A stretch of DNA of 64,000 nucleotides from JAIBJN01 sp963775505 (lineage in GTDB: Bacteria; Actinomycetota; Thermoleophilia; Gaiellales; Gaiellaceae): contig CAVZIL010000008.1 in the NCBI GenBank assembly GCA_963775505.1, positions 186,001 to 250,000 of the forward strand, given 5' to 3'. The translations under genes were made by a program, and so were the position numbers. Position 1 is the first letter of the stretch. Each line of letters starts with the position of its first letter. The notes below the pieces were generated by a model. It saw only the letters and a program-made list of their open reading frames with translations. It searched no databases and had not been told where the DNA came from. Positions 39,574 through 47,718 of the stretch are shown here, piece by piece.

Positions 39574-41487
39574 ATGTCTGTGATGGAGTACGAGGTCGGG
39601 CGCCGGCCGGGCCCGCCGACGCGCGAGCGGGTGGAGGTCGACCCGGTCACCCTCCGCGTTCTCGGCGGCGCGTTCCACGCCATCGCCAAGGAGATGGCCG
39701 GCGTGCTCTTCCGGATGAGCTACAGCTCGATCATCCGCGAGTCCGAGGATCTCGGCGCCGGGATCTTCGACGCGGAGGGACGGGAGCTCTGCGAGTCGGA
39801 CTCGACGCCGATGCACATCGGCTCCCTGCCCTGGTACATCCGCGGCTTCCTCTACCGCCTCGACGGGCAGATCCAGGACGGCGACGTCATCGTCCACAAC
39901 CATCCCTACCTCGGCGCGTCGCACAGCCCCGACGTCGCCGTCGCGGTCCCGATCTTCCACGAGGGCGAGCTGCTCGGGTTCGCCGCCGTAACCGCGCACG
40001 TGCTCGACGTGGGCGGCTCCTTCCCGGGCATCAACGCCGACGCGTTCGACGTCTACGCCGAGGCGAAGATGTACAACGCGCTCCGCTGGTACGAGGCCGG
40101 CGAGCTGAACGCGGACCTCGACCGGATGATCTTCGACAACGTCCGGACCGAGACGATGAACCGGGGGGACATGAACGCGATGCTGGCTGCCTGCCAGCTG
40201 GGCCGCGATCGGTTCCTGAGGCTCGTGGAGCGGTACGGGGCCGAAACCGTCATGAGCGCCGCCTACGAGTGGATGGACTACTCCGAGCGGATGCTCCGCG
40301 CGGAGATCGCGAAGATCCCCGACGGCGAGTACTCGGCGCCGACGGGGTGGCTCGACGACGACGCCCGCAACCGCGGCGTCCGCCTCCGCGTGGAGACGAA
40401 GGTCGTCGTCGAGGGCGACTCGATCACGATCGACCTGACCGGCTCGAATCCCGAGGTCCCGACCGGCTTCAACGTCCCCTTCGAGGGCTCGCTCCTCGTC
40501 GGGGCCTACTACGCCGTCCGCACCATCCTGCTCGACGAGGCAGTCTTCCCCGAGCACGTCCCGCAGAACGACGGCGTCTTCCGCCCCGTCGAGGTCGTCG
40601 CTCCGAAGGGGACGATCTACAACCCGACCTTCCCGCGTGCGTGCTTCTCGCGCTTCACGCAGGTTCAGCGCGTCGTCGACAACGTCATCCTCGCCCTGAG
40701 CGACGCGCTGCCGGAGAAGACGACGGCGGGGAACTCGGCGGGGATCCACTTCTGCGCGTACTCGGGCTTCGACGAGAAGCAGGGCGAGTACTGGCTCTAC
40801 CTCGAGGTGAACGAAGGCGCGTATGGCGGCCGCCACGGCAAGGACGCCATGGACTCCGTCGACAACCTCATGGCCAACACCCGCAACAACCCGATCGAGG
40901 AGCTCGACCTGCGCTTCCCGATCCGCTGCGACCAGTACGAGCTCCGGCCCGAGCCCGCCGCCCCGGGCAAGTGGCGAGGCGGGATCGGCATCATCCGGCG
41001 GAACCGCTACCTCGTCCCGGGCGTGTACTCCTGCGAGGGTGACCGGCAGACCGACCCTCCGCGCGGTGTGTTCGGCGGCTGGGACGGGCTCGTCGCCTCC
41101 TGTCGGAAGAACGCCGACCGGTCGGACGAGGAGGTCCTGGACGCGAAGGTCACGGGCGTCCCCTTCGAGGCCGGCGACTTCATCGAGCTCGTCGAGCCGA
41201 ACGCCGCCGGGTACGGCGACCCGCTCGAGCGCGACCCCGACCTGGTCCGCGAGGACGTCCTCGACGACTTCACGACGTCGGAGATCGCCCGCGACGCCTA
41301 CGGGGTCGTCTTCGCCGACGAGCGCACCTGGGCCGTCGACCCGGACGCCACGAAGCGCCTGCGCGCGGAGCTGAGGGCCTCGCGCGACGGGACGGGAAGC
41401 CTGACGGCGTACTTCGAGACCCACGACCCGAAACGGCGGCCGAACCCCGTCTCGGTCGCAGGCGACCGGGAGTTCGGCAAGGGCTAG
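39574..41487 (+). CDS. hyuB: Hydantoinase subunit B, second copy
   Basis: 637 residues; the ATG follows the HyuA stop immediately. 'VDPVTLRVLGGAFHAIAKEMAGVLFRMSYSSIIRESEDLGAGIFD' and 'DVIVHNHPYLGASHSPDVAVAVPIF' are the family signatures, followed by 'NNVRTETMNRGDMNAMLAACQLG' and 'FNVPFEGSLLVGAYYAVRTIL'. The C-terminal region has 'RTDxxxx'-free spacing and ends in a charged tail. It forms the active complex with the preceding subunit. Its stop overlaps the GntR GTG by one base, so the regulator is made from the same transcript. Confidence 0.9.
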   Translation: MSVMEYEVGRRPGPPTRERVEVDPVTLRVLGGAFHAIAKEMAGVLFRMSYSSIIRESEDLGAGIFDAEGRELCESDSTPMHIGSLPWYIRGFLYRLDGQIQDGDVIVHNHPYLGASHSPDVAVAVPIFHEGELLGFAAVTAHVLDVGGSFPGINADAFDVYAEAKMYNALRWYEAGELNADLDRMIFDNVRTETMNRGDMNAMLAACQLGRDRFLRLVERYGAETVMSAAYEWMDYSERMLRAEIAKIPDGEYSAPTGWLDDDARNRGVRLRVETKVVVEGDSITIDLTGSNPEVPTGFNVPFEGSLLVGAYYAVRTILLDEAVFPEHVPQNDGVFRPVEVVAPKGTIYNPTFPRACFSRFTQVQRVVDNVILALSDALPEKTTAGNSAGIHFCAYSGFDEKQGEYWLYLEVNEGAYGGRHGKDAMDSVDNLMANTRNNPIEELDLRFPIRCDQYELRPEPAAPGKWRGGIGIIRRNRYLVPGVYSCEGDRQTDPPRGVFGGWDGLVASCRKNADRSDEEVLDAKVTGVPFEAGDFIELVEPNAAGYGDPLERDPDLVREDVLDDFTTSEIARDAYGVVFADERTWAVDPDATKRLRAELRASRDGTGSLTAYFETHDPKRRPNPVSVAGDREFGKG

Positions 41488-42266
41488 TGCCCCGCAAGCG
41501 CGCCATCCGGCCGGTTCCGACAGATCCGCAGGCGATGCCGGTGCGCCGGGTCCGCAAGGCGTACGAGCAGGTGAACGATCAGCTGCGCGAGCTGATCGTC
41601 TCGGGCGAGCTCGCGCCGGGCGAGCGGCTTCCGAACGAGGCGGTGCTCGCGCGCGAGTTCGGCGTCAGCCGCGCGACCGTGCGGGAGGCGTTGCGGATCC
41701 TCACCGCCCAGAACCTGATCCGGACGACGAAGGGGGCGGGCGGGGGCAGCTACGTCACCCTGCCCACCGTCGACCACATCTCCGAGTTCCTCCGCGGCAA
41801 CCTCAACCTCCTTTCCGAGTCCGATCACGTCACGCTGGAGGAGTTCCTCGAGCTACGCGAGCTGATCGAGGTGCCGGCGGCACGGCTCGCCGCCGAGCGG
41901 GCCAGCCCGGGCGACGTCGAGCGCCTGCGCGACACGATCCCCGAGGAGCCGCTCCAGATGACGACGCAGGAGCAGTTCTCGTTCAACAAGGGGTTCCACA
42001 CCGTGATCGTCGAGGCGTGCGGGAACGCGCTCCTGTACATCGCCACCCAGCCTGTCTTCACCGTCCTGCAGACGCATCTCGCCCGTTCCACGCTCGGCCG
42101 GGGCTTCCACAGCTCGATCAACGAGCACCACCGCGCGATCCTCGCGGCGATCGCGGCGGGGGACGCCGACGGCGCCGCCGAGCAGATGCACGCCCACCTG
42201 GAGTACCTGCGGCCCGCCTACCAGCGGGCGTGGCGGCACGCCGTCGCCATGCGCCGGCGCGCGTGA
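41487..42266 (+). CDS. GntR-family (FCD) transcriptional regulator, FadR-like
   Basis: 259 residues from GTG. The winged helix reads 'YEQVNDQLRELIVSGELAPGERLPNEAVLAREFGVSRATVREALRILTAQNLIRTTKGAGGGSYV'; the G-G-G-S-Y-V wing is that of the FadR/LldR branch, which recognises palindromes around GTC-N-GAC. The FCD domain ligand-site residues are in 'ELIEVPAARLAAERA', 'FHTVIVEACGN' and 'INEHHRAILAAIAAG'. The GTCAGAC sites at 17271, 23833 and 36363 are therefore good candidates for its regulon. Coupled to HyuB before and to the CoA-transferase after it. Confidence 0.87.
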   Translation: MPRKRAIRPVPTDPQAMPVRRVRKAYEQVNDQLRELIVSGELAPGERLPNEAVLAREFGVSRATVREALRILTAQNLIRTTKGAGGGSYVTLPTVDHISEFLRGNLNLLSESDHVTLEEFLELRELIEVPAARLAAERASPGDVERLRDTIPEEPLQMTTQEQFSFNKGFHTVIVEACGNALLYIATQPVFTVLQTHLARSTLGRGFHSSINEHHRAILAAIAAGDADGAAEQMHAHLEYLRPAYQRAWRHAVAMRRRA

Positions 42267-43468
42267 CGCTCCCGCTCGCCGACGTCCGGATCCTCGCGAT
42301 CGAGCAGTACGGCGCCGGGCCGTGGGGGACGCTCCAGCTCGCCGACCTCGGCGCCGAGGTGATCAAGATCGAGGACCCTTCGTCGGGCGGGGACGTGGGC
42401 CGCTACGTCCCTCCGTTCCAGGAGGGCGAGGACTCGCTCTTCTTCGAGACGTTCAACCGCAACAAGAAGAGCATCTCCCTCGATCTCCGCCATCCGGACG
42501 CGCGCGGCGTGCTCGAGGATCTGGTGCGCGCCGTCGATGCGGTCTACTCGAACCTCCGCGGCGACCAGCCGAGGCGGCTGCGCATCACCTACGAGGACCT
42601 GAAGAACGTGAACCCGCGCGTCGTCTGCTGCTCCCTCTCCGGCTTCGGCATGACCGGTCCGCGGTCAGCCGAGGGCGGCTACGACTACATGATGCAGGGC
42701 CTGGCAGGGTGGATGAGCCTGACCGGGGAGCCCGACGGGCCGCCGACGAAGAGCGGGCTCTCCCTCGTCGACCTCTCGGGCGGGTACGTCTCCGCGCTTG
42801 CGCTGATCGCCGGCCTCTGGCGCGCCAGGCGCGACGGCGTCGGCTGCGACTGCGACATCTCGCTCTTCGAGACGGCGCTGCACGAGCTCATGTACGTCGG
42901 CACGTGGGTGGCGTCCCGAGGCTACGAGCCCCAGCGCCTCTCGGAGTCCGCCCACCCGTCGATGGTGCCCTTCCAGAACTTTCCCACCGCGGACGGGTGG
43001 ATCGTCGTCGCGTGCCCGAAGCAGAAGTTCTGGGAGCTGCTCTGCGAGGCGCTCGGCCGGCCCGACCTGGCCGCCGACCCGCGCTTCGCGGACTTCGCCG
43101 GGCGGAACGACCACCGCGGTGAGCTCGTCCCCGAGCTACGCCGGACGTTCCTCACGCGGACGACGGAGGAGTGGCTGGAGGTGCTGACCGCCGCCGGGGT
43201 GCCGAACGCCCGGGTGAACGACGTCGCCGAGGCGCTTGCCGATCCGCAGGTGCAAGCACGCCGCGGCCTGGTCGAGATCGAGCACCCGCGACTAGGCACG
43301 GTGCGCCAGGTGGCCACGCCGCTCCGCGTCGGCGACGAGGAGAAGCCCGCGAGGCGGGCGCCCTTGCGGGGAGAGGACACGGAGCGCGTGCTCGTGGACC
43401 TTTGCGGCTACCCCCGCGAGCGGGTGCGCGAGCTGGCCGCCGCCGGAGCCTTCGGCAAGCCCTCCTAA
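42263..43468 (+). CDS. CaiB/BaiF family CoA-transferase, second copy
   Basis: 401 residues from GTG. 'LADVRILAIEQYGAGPWGTLQLADLGAEVIKIEDPSSGGDVGRYVPP', 'NKKSISLDLRHPDARGVLEDLVRAVDAVYSNLRGDQPRRL' and 'CCSLSGFGMTGPRSAEGGYDYMMQGLAGWMSLTGEP' are class III CoA-transferase motifs; 'GLSLVDLSGGYVSALALIAGL' holds the catalytic Asp. It would activate an acid for the CoA-dependent enzymes divergently encoded (CitE-type, MaoC, acyl-CoA dehydrogenases). Last gene of the operon; its stop overlaps the convergent formamidase stop by four bases. Confidence 0.88.
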   Translation: MTLPLADVRILAIEQYGAGPWGTLQLADLGAEVIKIEDPSSGGDVGRYVPPFQEGEDSLFFETFNRNKKSISLDLRHPDARGVLEDLVRAVDAVYSNLRGDQPRRLRITYEDLKNVNPRVVCCSLSGFGMTGPRSAEGGYDYMMQGLAGWMSLTGEPDGPPTKSGLSLVDLSGGYVSALALIAGLWRARRDGVGCDCDISLFETALHELMYVGTWVASRGYEPQRLSESAHPSMVPFQNFPTADGWIVVACPKQKFWELLCEALGRPDLAADPRFADFAGRNDHRGELVPELRRTFLTRTTEEWLEVLTAAGVPNARVNDVAEALADPQVQARRGLVEIEHPRLGTVRQVATPLRVGDEEKPARRAPLRGEDTERVLVDLCGYPRERVRELAAAGAFGKPS

Positions 43469-44487
43469 CTCTCGAAGACGTCGAGGGGCAAGAGCGCGGA
43501 CACGAGCGGATTCGGGACGTCCACGACCTCGGACAGCCGCAGGTCGACCGTGGCGCTCATGAGCGCGTACGCTCCCTCACGCCCGAAGCCGCGCTCGACC
43601 GTCAGGTGGTCGAGCATGGCGAGGAGCGCCCGGCGCGTGGCGAGGGAGATGTCCAGCGACTCGTTGCGCCCGTCCTCGCGGACGGACAGTCCCGTGGTGG
43701 CGAACGCACGGCGGGCAGGGAGCCCGGGCGTCTCGTACGCGGGGAAGGGCGGGCGCCAGGCCGGGCGCTTGCGGAGCCCGAAGCGCAGCGTGACCGAGCC
43801 TGCGACCTCGATGCCGGTGCCGCACACCTCCCCCTCGCCCTGCGCGAAGTGGAGGTCGCCCACGGAGAAGAGGGCGCCTGGGACGTCGACGGGCAGCAGG
43901 AGCCGGCTGCCTGCCACGAGCTGCGGCACGTCCAGGTTGCCGCCGAGCTCCCGAGGCGGGATCGTCCGCAGGCCCGAGGCGGCCTCGGGCGGGACGGCCG
44001 TCTCCGGGAGTTCGTCCGCCACCGCGCCGCCGCGGGCGCGGAGGTCCTCCTCGCGAGCGCGAATCCGCGCGAGCGTCTCGTGCGAGGGAGCTACGCCGGC
44101 GACGCCGGCGAAGGTCGCCGCGGGCACGCAGACGCCGGGCAGCTCCGGCGAGCGTGCGCCTCTCCCGTCGATCTCCCACTTGACCAGGTAGGGCACGGGA
44201 AAGAGGTCGGCGAGGTAGCCGAACCCGGGGATGACCGCGGTGACCCCGAAGCTCGCCGGCTCGTAGGCGAGGAAGTCGACCTCGAGCACGTCGCCCGACT
44301 CGGCTCCGTCGACGTGGACGGGGCCCGCGAGCGGGTGTCCGCGGCCGAGGTCGAGAGTGCCGGCGTCCTCGTGCGTGCTCCCCGGCCCGAGCTGTCCGGC
44401 GAGCCCGTCCTCGCTTTCGAGCGTGAGGTCCTCGCCGGGAGCGACGCTCACGACGGGCTCCAGGTCCGGGTGCCAGCGGTTGTGCAT
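43465..44487 (-). CDS. fmdA: Acetamidase/formamidase
   Basis: 340 residues. 'HNRWHPDLEPVVSVAPGEDLTLESEDG', 'GPVHVDGAESGDVLEVDFLAYEP', 'GVCVPAATFAGVAGVAPSHE', 'LGGNLDVPQLVAGSRLLLPVDVPGALFSVGDLHFAQGEGEVCGTGIE' are the FmdA/AmdA family landmarks, with the metal- and substrate-site His and Asp residues intact. It hydrolyses formamide or short amides to ammonia and the acid in the cytoplasm. An FmdB-type zinc ribbon gene lies two genes upstream in the same leftward unit, as in methylotroph formamidase clusters. The start ATG is four bases from the GAF gene stop. Confidence 0.88.
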   Translation of the reverse strand: MHNRWHPDLEPVVSVAPGEDLTLESEDGLAGQLGPGSTHEDAGTLDLGRGHPLAGPVHVDGAESGDVLEVDFLAYEPASFGVTAVIPGFGYLADLFPVPYLVKWEIDGRGARSPELPGVCVPAATFAGVAGVAPSHETLARIRAREEDLRARGGAVADELPETAVPPEAASGLRTIPPRELGGNLDVPQLVAGSRLLLPVDVPGALFSVGDLHFAQGEGEVCGTGIEVAGSVTLRFGLRKRPAWRPPFPAYETPGLPARRAFATTGLSVREDGRNESLDISLATRRALLAMLDHLTVERGFGREGAYALMSATVDLRLSEVVDVPNPLVSALLPLDVFES

Positions 44488-44489
44488 CC

Positions 44490-44918
44490 TCACGCGGCGA
44501 GCAGCGCCCGCACGCGCTCCGCCGCCTCGTGCGCCAGGGCGCGCTCGCGCTCGCTCCACGTGCGCGGCGCCCCGACCTGGTGGAGCGAGACGACCGCCGT
44601 GAGCCGCCCGTCGACGAAGACCGGAGTCACGATCTGCGCCGCGATCCCGCCGTAGGCGACCAGCATCTGCTGGAAGCCGGGATCGTCGAAGGCGCTGGCG
44701 GAGTCGTCCTGCACGACCTGCCTGCCCGTCTCGAGCATCTCACGTACGACCGGCGCGTTGCGCAGGTCGGTCGTGCGCTCGTCGCGGATCGACGGGACGC
44801 CGGGTGCGAGCGCCTCGTGGGTGACCGGAAAGAAGTCGTCCGGCAGATCGCGGCGGAGCGTGCACCTGCTCGCGCCGGTGGCGTCCAGCAGCTCGTCGAC
44901 GATCTCCTGGAAGCCCAT
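44490..44918 (-). CDS. GAF-domain protein
   Basis: 142 residues. 'FQEIVDELLDATGASRCTLRRDLPDDFFPVTHEALAPGVPSIRDER' and 'DDSASAFDDPGFQQMLVAYGGIAAQIVTPVFVDGRLTAVVSLHQVGAPRTWSERERALAHEAAERV' make one complete GAF domain with no output domain attached. Single-domain GAF proteins bind small molecules. Between an ornithine-cyclodeaminase-like gene and a formamidase, it may sense a nitrogen compound or modulate a partner. The ATG at 44918 is chosen because it begins the domain; it lies within a few bases of the upstream stop at 44930. Confidence 0.78.
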   Translation of the reverse strand: MGFQEIVDELLDATGASRCTLRRDLPDDFFPVTHEALAPGVPSIRDERTTDLRNAPVVREMLETGRQVVQDDSASAFDDPGFQQMLVAYGGIAAQIVTPVFVDGRLTAVVSLHQVGAPRTWSERERALAHEAAERVRALLAA

Positions 44919-44929
44919 CCAGCCTGCCG

Positions 44930-45943
44930 TTAGGTCGAGATCATCTTCTTCTCGATGCCGACGCCGGCCGCGAGAGCGCGCTCGTACTCGAGCGGGACGG
45001 TGGCCGAGTCCTGGAGCGCAATCCCGGTCGAGTCGAACACGGTGACCTGGTCGTCGGACTCGCGGCCGGGGAGCTCGCCGACGATCACCTTCCCGATCTC
45101 CCCGGCGACGTCCTCCTCGGCGATGAGGCCCTCGCGCAGGGGGACGTTGATCTCCCCGTCCGTGCGGCACTGGCGGATGTCGTCGACGAAGATGCGCGCC
45201 CGCTGGAGGAGGGTTCCCTCGAGCTCCTGCTCGCCCTCGAGGTCCGCACCGAGGGCCGCGATGTGCGTGCCGGGCACGATCCAGGCGTCCTCGACGATTC
45301 CCCCGCGGGCATGCGTTCCGGTGACGACGACGTCGGCGCCGGAGACGACCTCCTCGAGATTCGTGGAGGCATGCAGCTCGAAGCTCTCGTACAGCGGCTG
45401 CTCCTCGGCCACGAAGCGGTCGAGCGTCTCCCGGCTCCGGCTCCAGACGCGCACCTCCTCCCAGGGGAACACCTCGTTGCAGGTGGCCAGCGAGCCCTTG
45501 CCGACCATGCCGGCGCCGACGATGGCGAGGACCTTCGAGTCCTTGCGCGCCAGCCACTTCGCCGAGACGGCCGCCGAGGAGCCCGTACGCATCATCGTGT
45601 GGTGCGAGCCGTCGCAGATGGCGAGCGGGAAGCCGCTTTCCGGGTGCGTGTAGACGAGGATCGAGAAGACGGTCGGCAGCTCGAAGCGCGCGTTGTCCTC
45701 GCGGATGGAGACCCACTTGCAGGCGGCGGCGGGCGGATCCTCGATGAACGAGGGCATGACCTCGAACTCGCCCGGGTAGTCGTCGAGGACGATGTGGCCC
45801 TTCGGCTCCATGTAGACGCGGCCGAGCCCGTGCATGCGGAACGCGTGCTCGACGCAGTCGTTGTACTCGGCGGGCGTCAGGAGGCCCATCATGTCGCTGC
45901 GGCTCAGGATGAGCGTCTTGCGGTTGCGCCAGCTCTCGGACAC
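44930..45943 (-). CDS. Ornithine cyclodeaminase/mu-crystallin-family enzyme
   Basis: 337 residues from GTG. 'LILSRSDMMGLLTPAEYNDCVEHAFRMHGLG', 'ACKWVSIREDNARFELPTVFSILVYTHPESGFPLAICDGSHHTMMRTGSSAAVSAKWLARKDS' with the R-T-G-A/S-A substrate region, and the NAD-binding 'VLAIVGAGMVGKGSLATCNEVFPWEEVRVWSRS' (GxGxxG) are intact. 'TGTHARGGIVEDAWIVPGTHIAALGADLEGEQEL' carries the conserved Asp. The family includes ornithine cyclodeaminase, ketimine reductases and opine-type dehydrogenases. In this operon an amino-acid or imino-acid role fits; the substrate is open. Confidence 0.88.
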   Translation of the reverse strand: MSESWRNRKTLILSRSDMMGLLTPAEYNDCVEHAFRMHGLGRVYMEPKGHIVLDDYPGEFEVMPSFIEDPPAAACKWVSIREDNARFELPTVFSILVYTHPESGFPLAICDGSHHTMMRTGSSAAVSAKWLARKDSKVLAIVGAGMVGKGSLATCNEVFPWEEVRVWSRSRETLDRFVAEEQPLYESFELHASTNLEEVVSGADVVVTGTHARGGIVEDAWIVPGTHIAALGADLEGEQELEGTLLQRARIFVDDIRQCRTDGEINVPLREGLIAEEDVAGEIGKVIVGELPGRESDDQVTVFDSTGIALQDSATVPLEYERALAAGVGIEKKMIST

Positions 45944-45953
45944 GAGCGGCGCG

Positions 45954-46130
45954 CTAGACGACGCGATGCCAGTTCACGTTGCTCGGCTTCCACTCCGTCG
46001 AGAAGACCGAGAGAACCCGCACGACGTCGCTCGAGCCGCACTTGCTGCAGGACGGCGGCTCGGCCGATGCTCGCATCAGCTCCTCGAACTGCTCCTCGCA
46101 GGCCTGGCAGCGGTATGCGTAGATCGGCAC
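45954..46130 (-). CDS. fmdB: FmdB-type zinc ribbon protein
   Basis: 58 residues from GTG at 46130. The protein begins MPIYAYRCQACEEQFEELMR and continues with a second Cys pair in 'PPSCSKCGSSDVVRV': the two C-x-x-C pairs form the FmdB regulatory zinc ribbon. The C-terminal half ('LSVFSTEWKPSNVNWHRVV') is shorter than usual. FmdB was named as a putative regulator in formamidase clusters, but its biochemical role is unsettled. It is the first gene of the leftward fmdB-OCD-GAF-fmdA set and shares its promoter region with the rightward amidase. Confidence 0.85.
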   Translation of the reverse strand: MPIYAYRCQACEEQFEELMRASAEPPSCSKCGSSDVVRVLSVFSTEWKPSNVNWHRVV

Positions 46131-46151
46131 GGCCGAAGTCTAACTTAGGCC
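46131..46151. promoter_or_regulatory. Palindrome between fmdB and the amidase operon
   Basis: GGCCGAAGT-CTA-ACTTAGGCC pairs at 8 of 9 positions and sits in the 44-base divergent gap. The inner AAGTCTAACTT resembles the GAAGTCAGACA sites elsewhere in the window (same GTCNNAC spacing), so the same GntR regulator may bind, more weakly. Confidence 0.5.
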
Positions 46152-46174
46152 TGCTCCTCCGTTAGAGTCGCTCC

Positions 46175-46339
46175 ATGGCCGAGCCGCCATCGCCGGCCGA
46201 GCTCCGGCGGATCGCCGAGACGCACGGTGTGACGCCCACGGACGAGGACATCGAGGCGGTGCGCGGGTTTCTGGCGGTCCTCCTGCCGGCTTTCGAGGAG
46301 CTCGAGCGTCTCGCGCCTGCGGAGCCGCCGGGCGAGTGA
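46175..46339 (+). CDS. Small GatC/AtzG-like amidase partner subunit
   Basis: 54 residues: an N-terminal Pro-rich start, then two amphipathic helices ('AELRRIAETHGV' and 'DEDIEAVRGFLAVLLPAFEELERL') with a Pro-rich end. This helix pattern is that of GatC and of AtzG-type peptides, which wrap around and stabilise amidase-signature enzymes. The next gene is such an amidase, whose GTG overlaps this stop (GTGA). No ribosome site is obvious. The family assignment rests on helix pattern, size and position, so it is moderately secure. Confidence 0.7.
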   Translation: MAEPPSPAELRRIAETHGVTPTDEDIEAVRGFLAVLLPAFEELERLAPAEPPGE

Positions 46340-47718
46340 GCCTCGCGCGGCTGGCACGAGCGCTTCGGGCGGGAGAGCTCTCGCCCCGCGAGGCCGTCCA
46401 GCGGTATCTCCGGCGGATCGAGGCGCTCGACGGCGAGCTGAACGCCTACATCGCCGTGCGGGCCGAGGAAGCACTCGCCGAGGCGGACGCGCTGCTCGAG
46501 TCGGGCGAGCGCGGCCCGCTCTGGGGGGTCCCGGTGGCCGTGAAGGACGTCATCGACGTCGCCGGGACGCCCACCACGGCGGCGTCCCGAGTCCTGCCGG
46601 ACCGGCTGCCCGCAGAGGACGCCCATGTCGTCGCGCAGCTTCGGCAGGCGGGCGCCGTCATCCTCGGCAAGCTGAACCTCCACGAGTTCGCCTACGGCGC
46701 GCTCACGACGAGCACGTGCTTCGGGCCGGCCCGGAATCCGTGGTCGCCGGACCGGGTCTGCGGCGGGTCGAGCGGCGGGAGCGGGGCGGCGGTCGCCGCC
46801 GGCCTGGCCGCGGGGACGCTCGCGACGGACACTGCCGGCTCGATCAGGATCCCGTCGTGCTACTGCGGTGTGACCGGGTTGCGACCCTCGACCGGCCGTG
46901 TCTCCAATCGCGGCGTCATCCCCGTGGCGCCGAGCTTCGACGCCGTCGGGCCGATCGCCCCTACCGCCGAGGACTGCGCTCTCCTCCTCGCGGCGGTCGC
47001 GGGTCACGATCCCGGCGACCCGAACAGTCTCGACGAGCCCGTCCCGCCGTACGGCGAGCTCCTGGGCGAAGGCGTCCGGGGCCTGCGCGTCGGGGTCGTC
47101 GCGAGCCTGGTGGAGGGTGCGGACCCCCCTGTCGCCGAGGCGGTCGAGGCGGCGCTGGCCGAGCTCCGCTCCCTGGGTGCCGAGCTCGTCCCCGTCGAGG
47201 TACCGCTGCTCGAGCACGCGGGGACGATTCAGCAGGCGATGCAGTTCCCGGAGGCCACGGAGGTGCACATGGAATGGCTCCGCACCCGCCTCGCCGACTA
47301 CGACCCCGACGTGCGAGCGCGCCTGCTGGTCGGCCTCTTCGTCACGCCCGAGACCCGCGAAGCAGGAAGGCGCGCGCGAGAGGCGGCCGTGGAAGAGATG
47401 AGGCGCGTCTTCCAGCAGGTCGAGCTCCTCGCCGCGCCCACGATGCCGGTTCTGCCGCCGCGGATCGGCTTCGAGACCGTCGAGCTCCGCGGCCGCGAGA
47501 CCCTCCACCGGCTCGCGCTCATCCCGTACAACTCGCCGTGGAGCCTCGTCGGCTCGCCTGTCGCCAGCGTGCCCTGCGGTCTCGTCGCCGGCCTGCCGGT
47601 CGGCCTCGCGCTCGTCGGCCCGCGCCTCGGCGAGGCGACCGTCCTGCGCGCGGCCCACACCTTCCAGCAGGCCACCGACTGGCACGAGCGCCGGCCGGCG
47701 CTCGCGGACGCTTTCTAG
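46336..47718 (+). CDS. Amidase-signature-family amidohydrolase
   Basis: 460 residues from GTG. The Ser-cisSer-Lys triad is complete: Lys in 'VPVAVKDVIDVAGTPTTAAS', cis-Ser in 'VCGGSSGGSGAAVAAGLAAG', and nucleophilic Ser in 'LATDTAGSIRIPSCYCGVTGLRPSTGRVS'. With a GatC/AtzG-like partner before it, it resembles AtzE-type and GatA-like catabolic amidases rather than tRNA amidotransferase, since no GatB is near. It would hydrolyse an amide or a carboxybiuret-type compound. Its stop overlaps the convergent DsbA-like gene by four bases. Confidence 0.9.
   Translation: MSLARLARALRAGELSPREAVQRYLRRIEALDGELNAYIAVRAEEALAEADALLESGERGPLWGVPVAVKDVIDVAGTPTTAASRVLPDRLPAEDAHVVAQLRQAGAVILGKLNLHEFAYGALTTSTCFGPARNPWSPDRVCGGSSGGSGAAVAAGLAAGTLATDTAGSIRIPSCYCGVTGLRPSTGRVSNRGVIPVAPSFDAVGPIAPTAEDCALLLAAVAGHDPGDPNSLDEPVPPYGELLGEGVRGLRVGVVASLVEGADPPVAEAVEAALAELRSLGAELVPVEVPLLEHAGTIQQAMQFPEATEVHMEWLRTRLADYDPDVRARLLVGLFVTPETREAGRRAREAAVEEMRRVFQQVELLAAPTMPVLPPRIGFETVELRGRETLHRLALIPYNSPWSLVGSPVASVPCGLVAGLPVGLALVGPRLGEATVLRAAHTFQQATDWHERRPALADAF

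Noticed and set aside
37285..41424. A 1379-codon open frame on the - strand
   Set aside because: It lies antisense to the second HyuA/HyuB pair, whose protein families are certain. Its composition (Asp/Arg/Glu/Val-rich) is the mirror of GC-rich codon usage.
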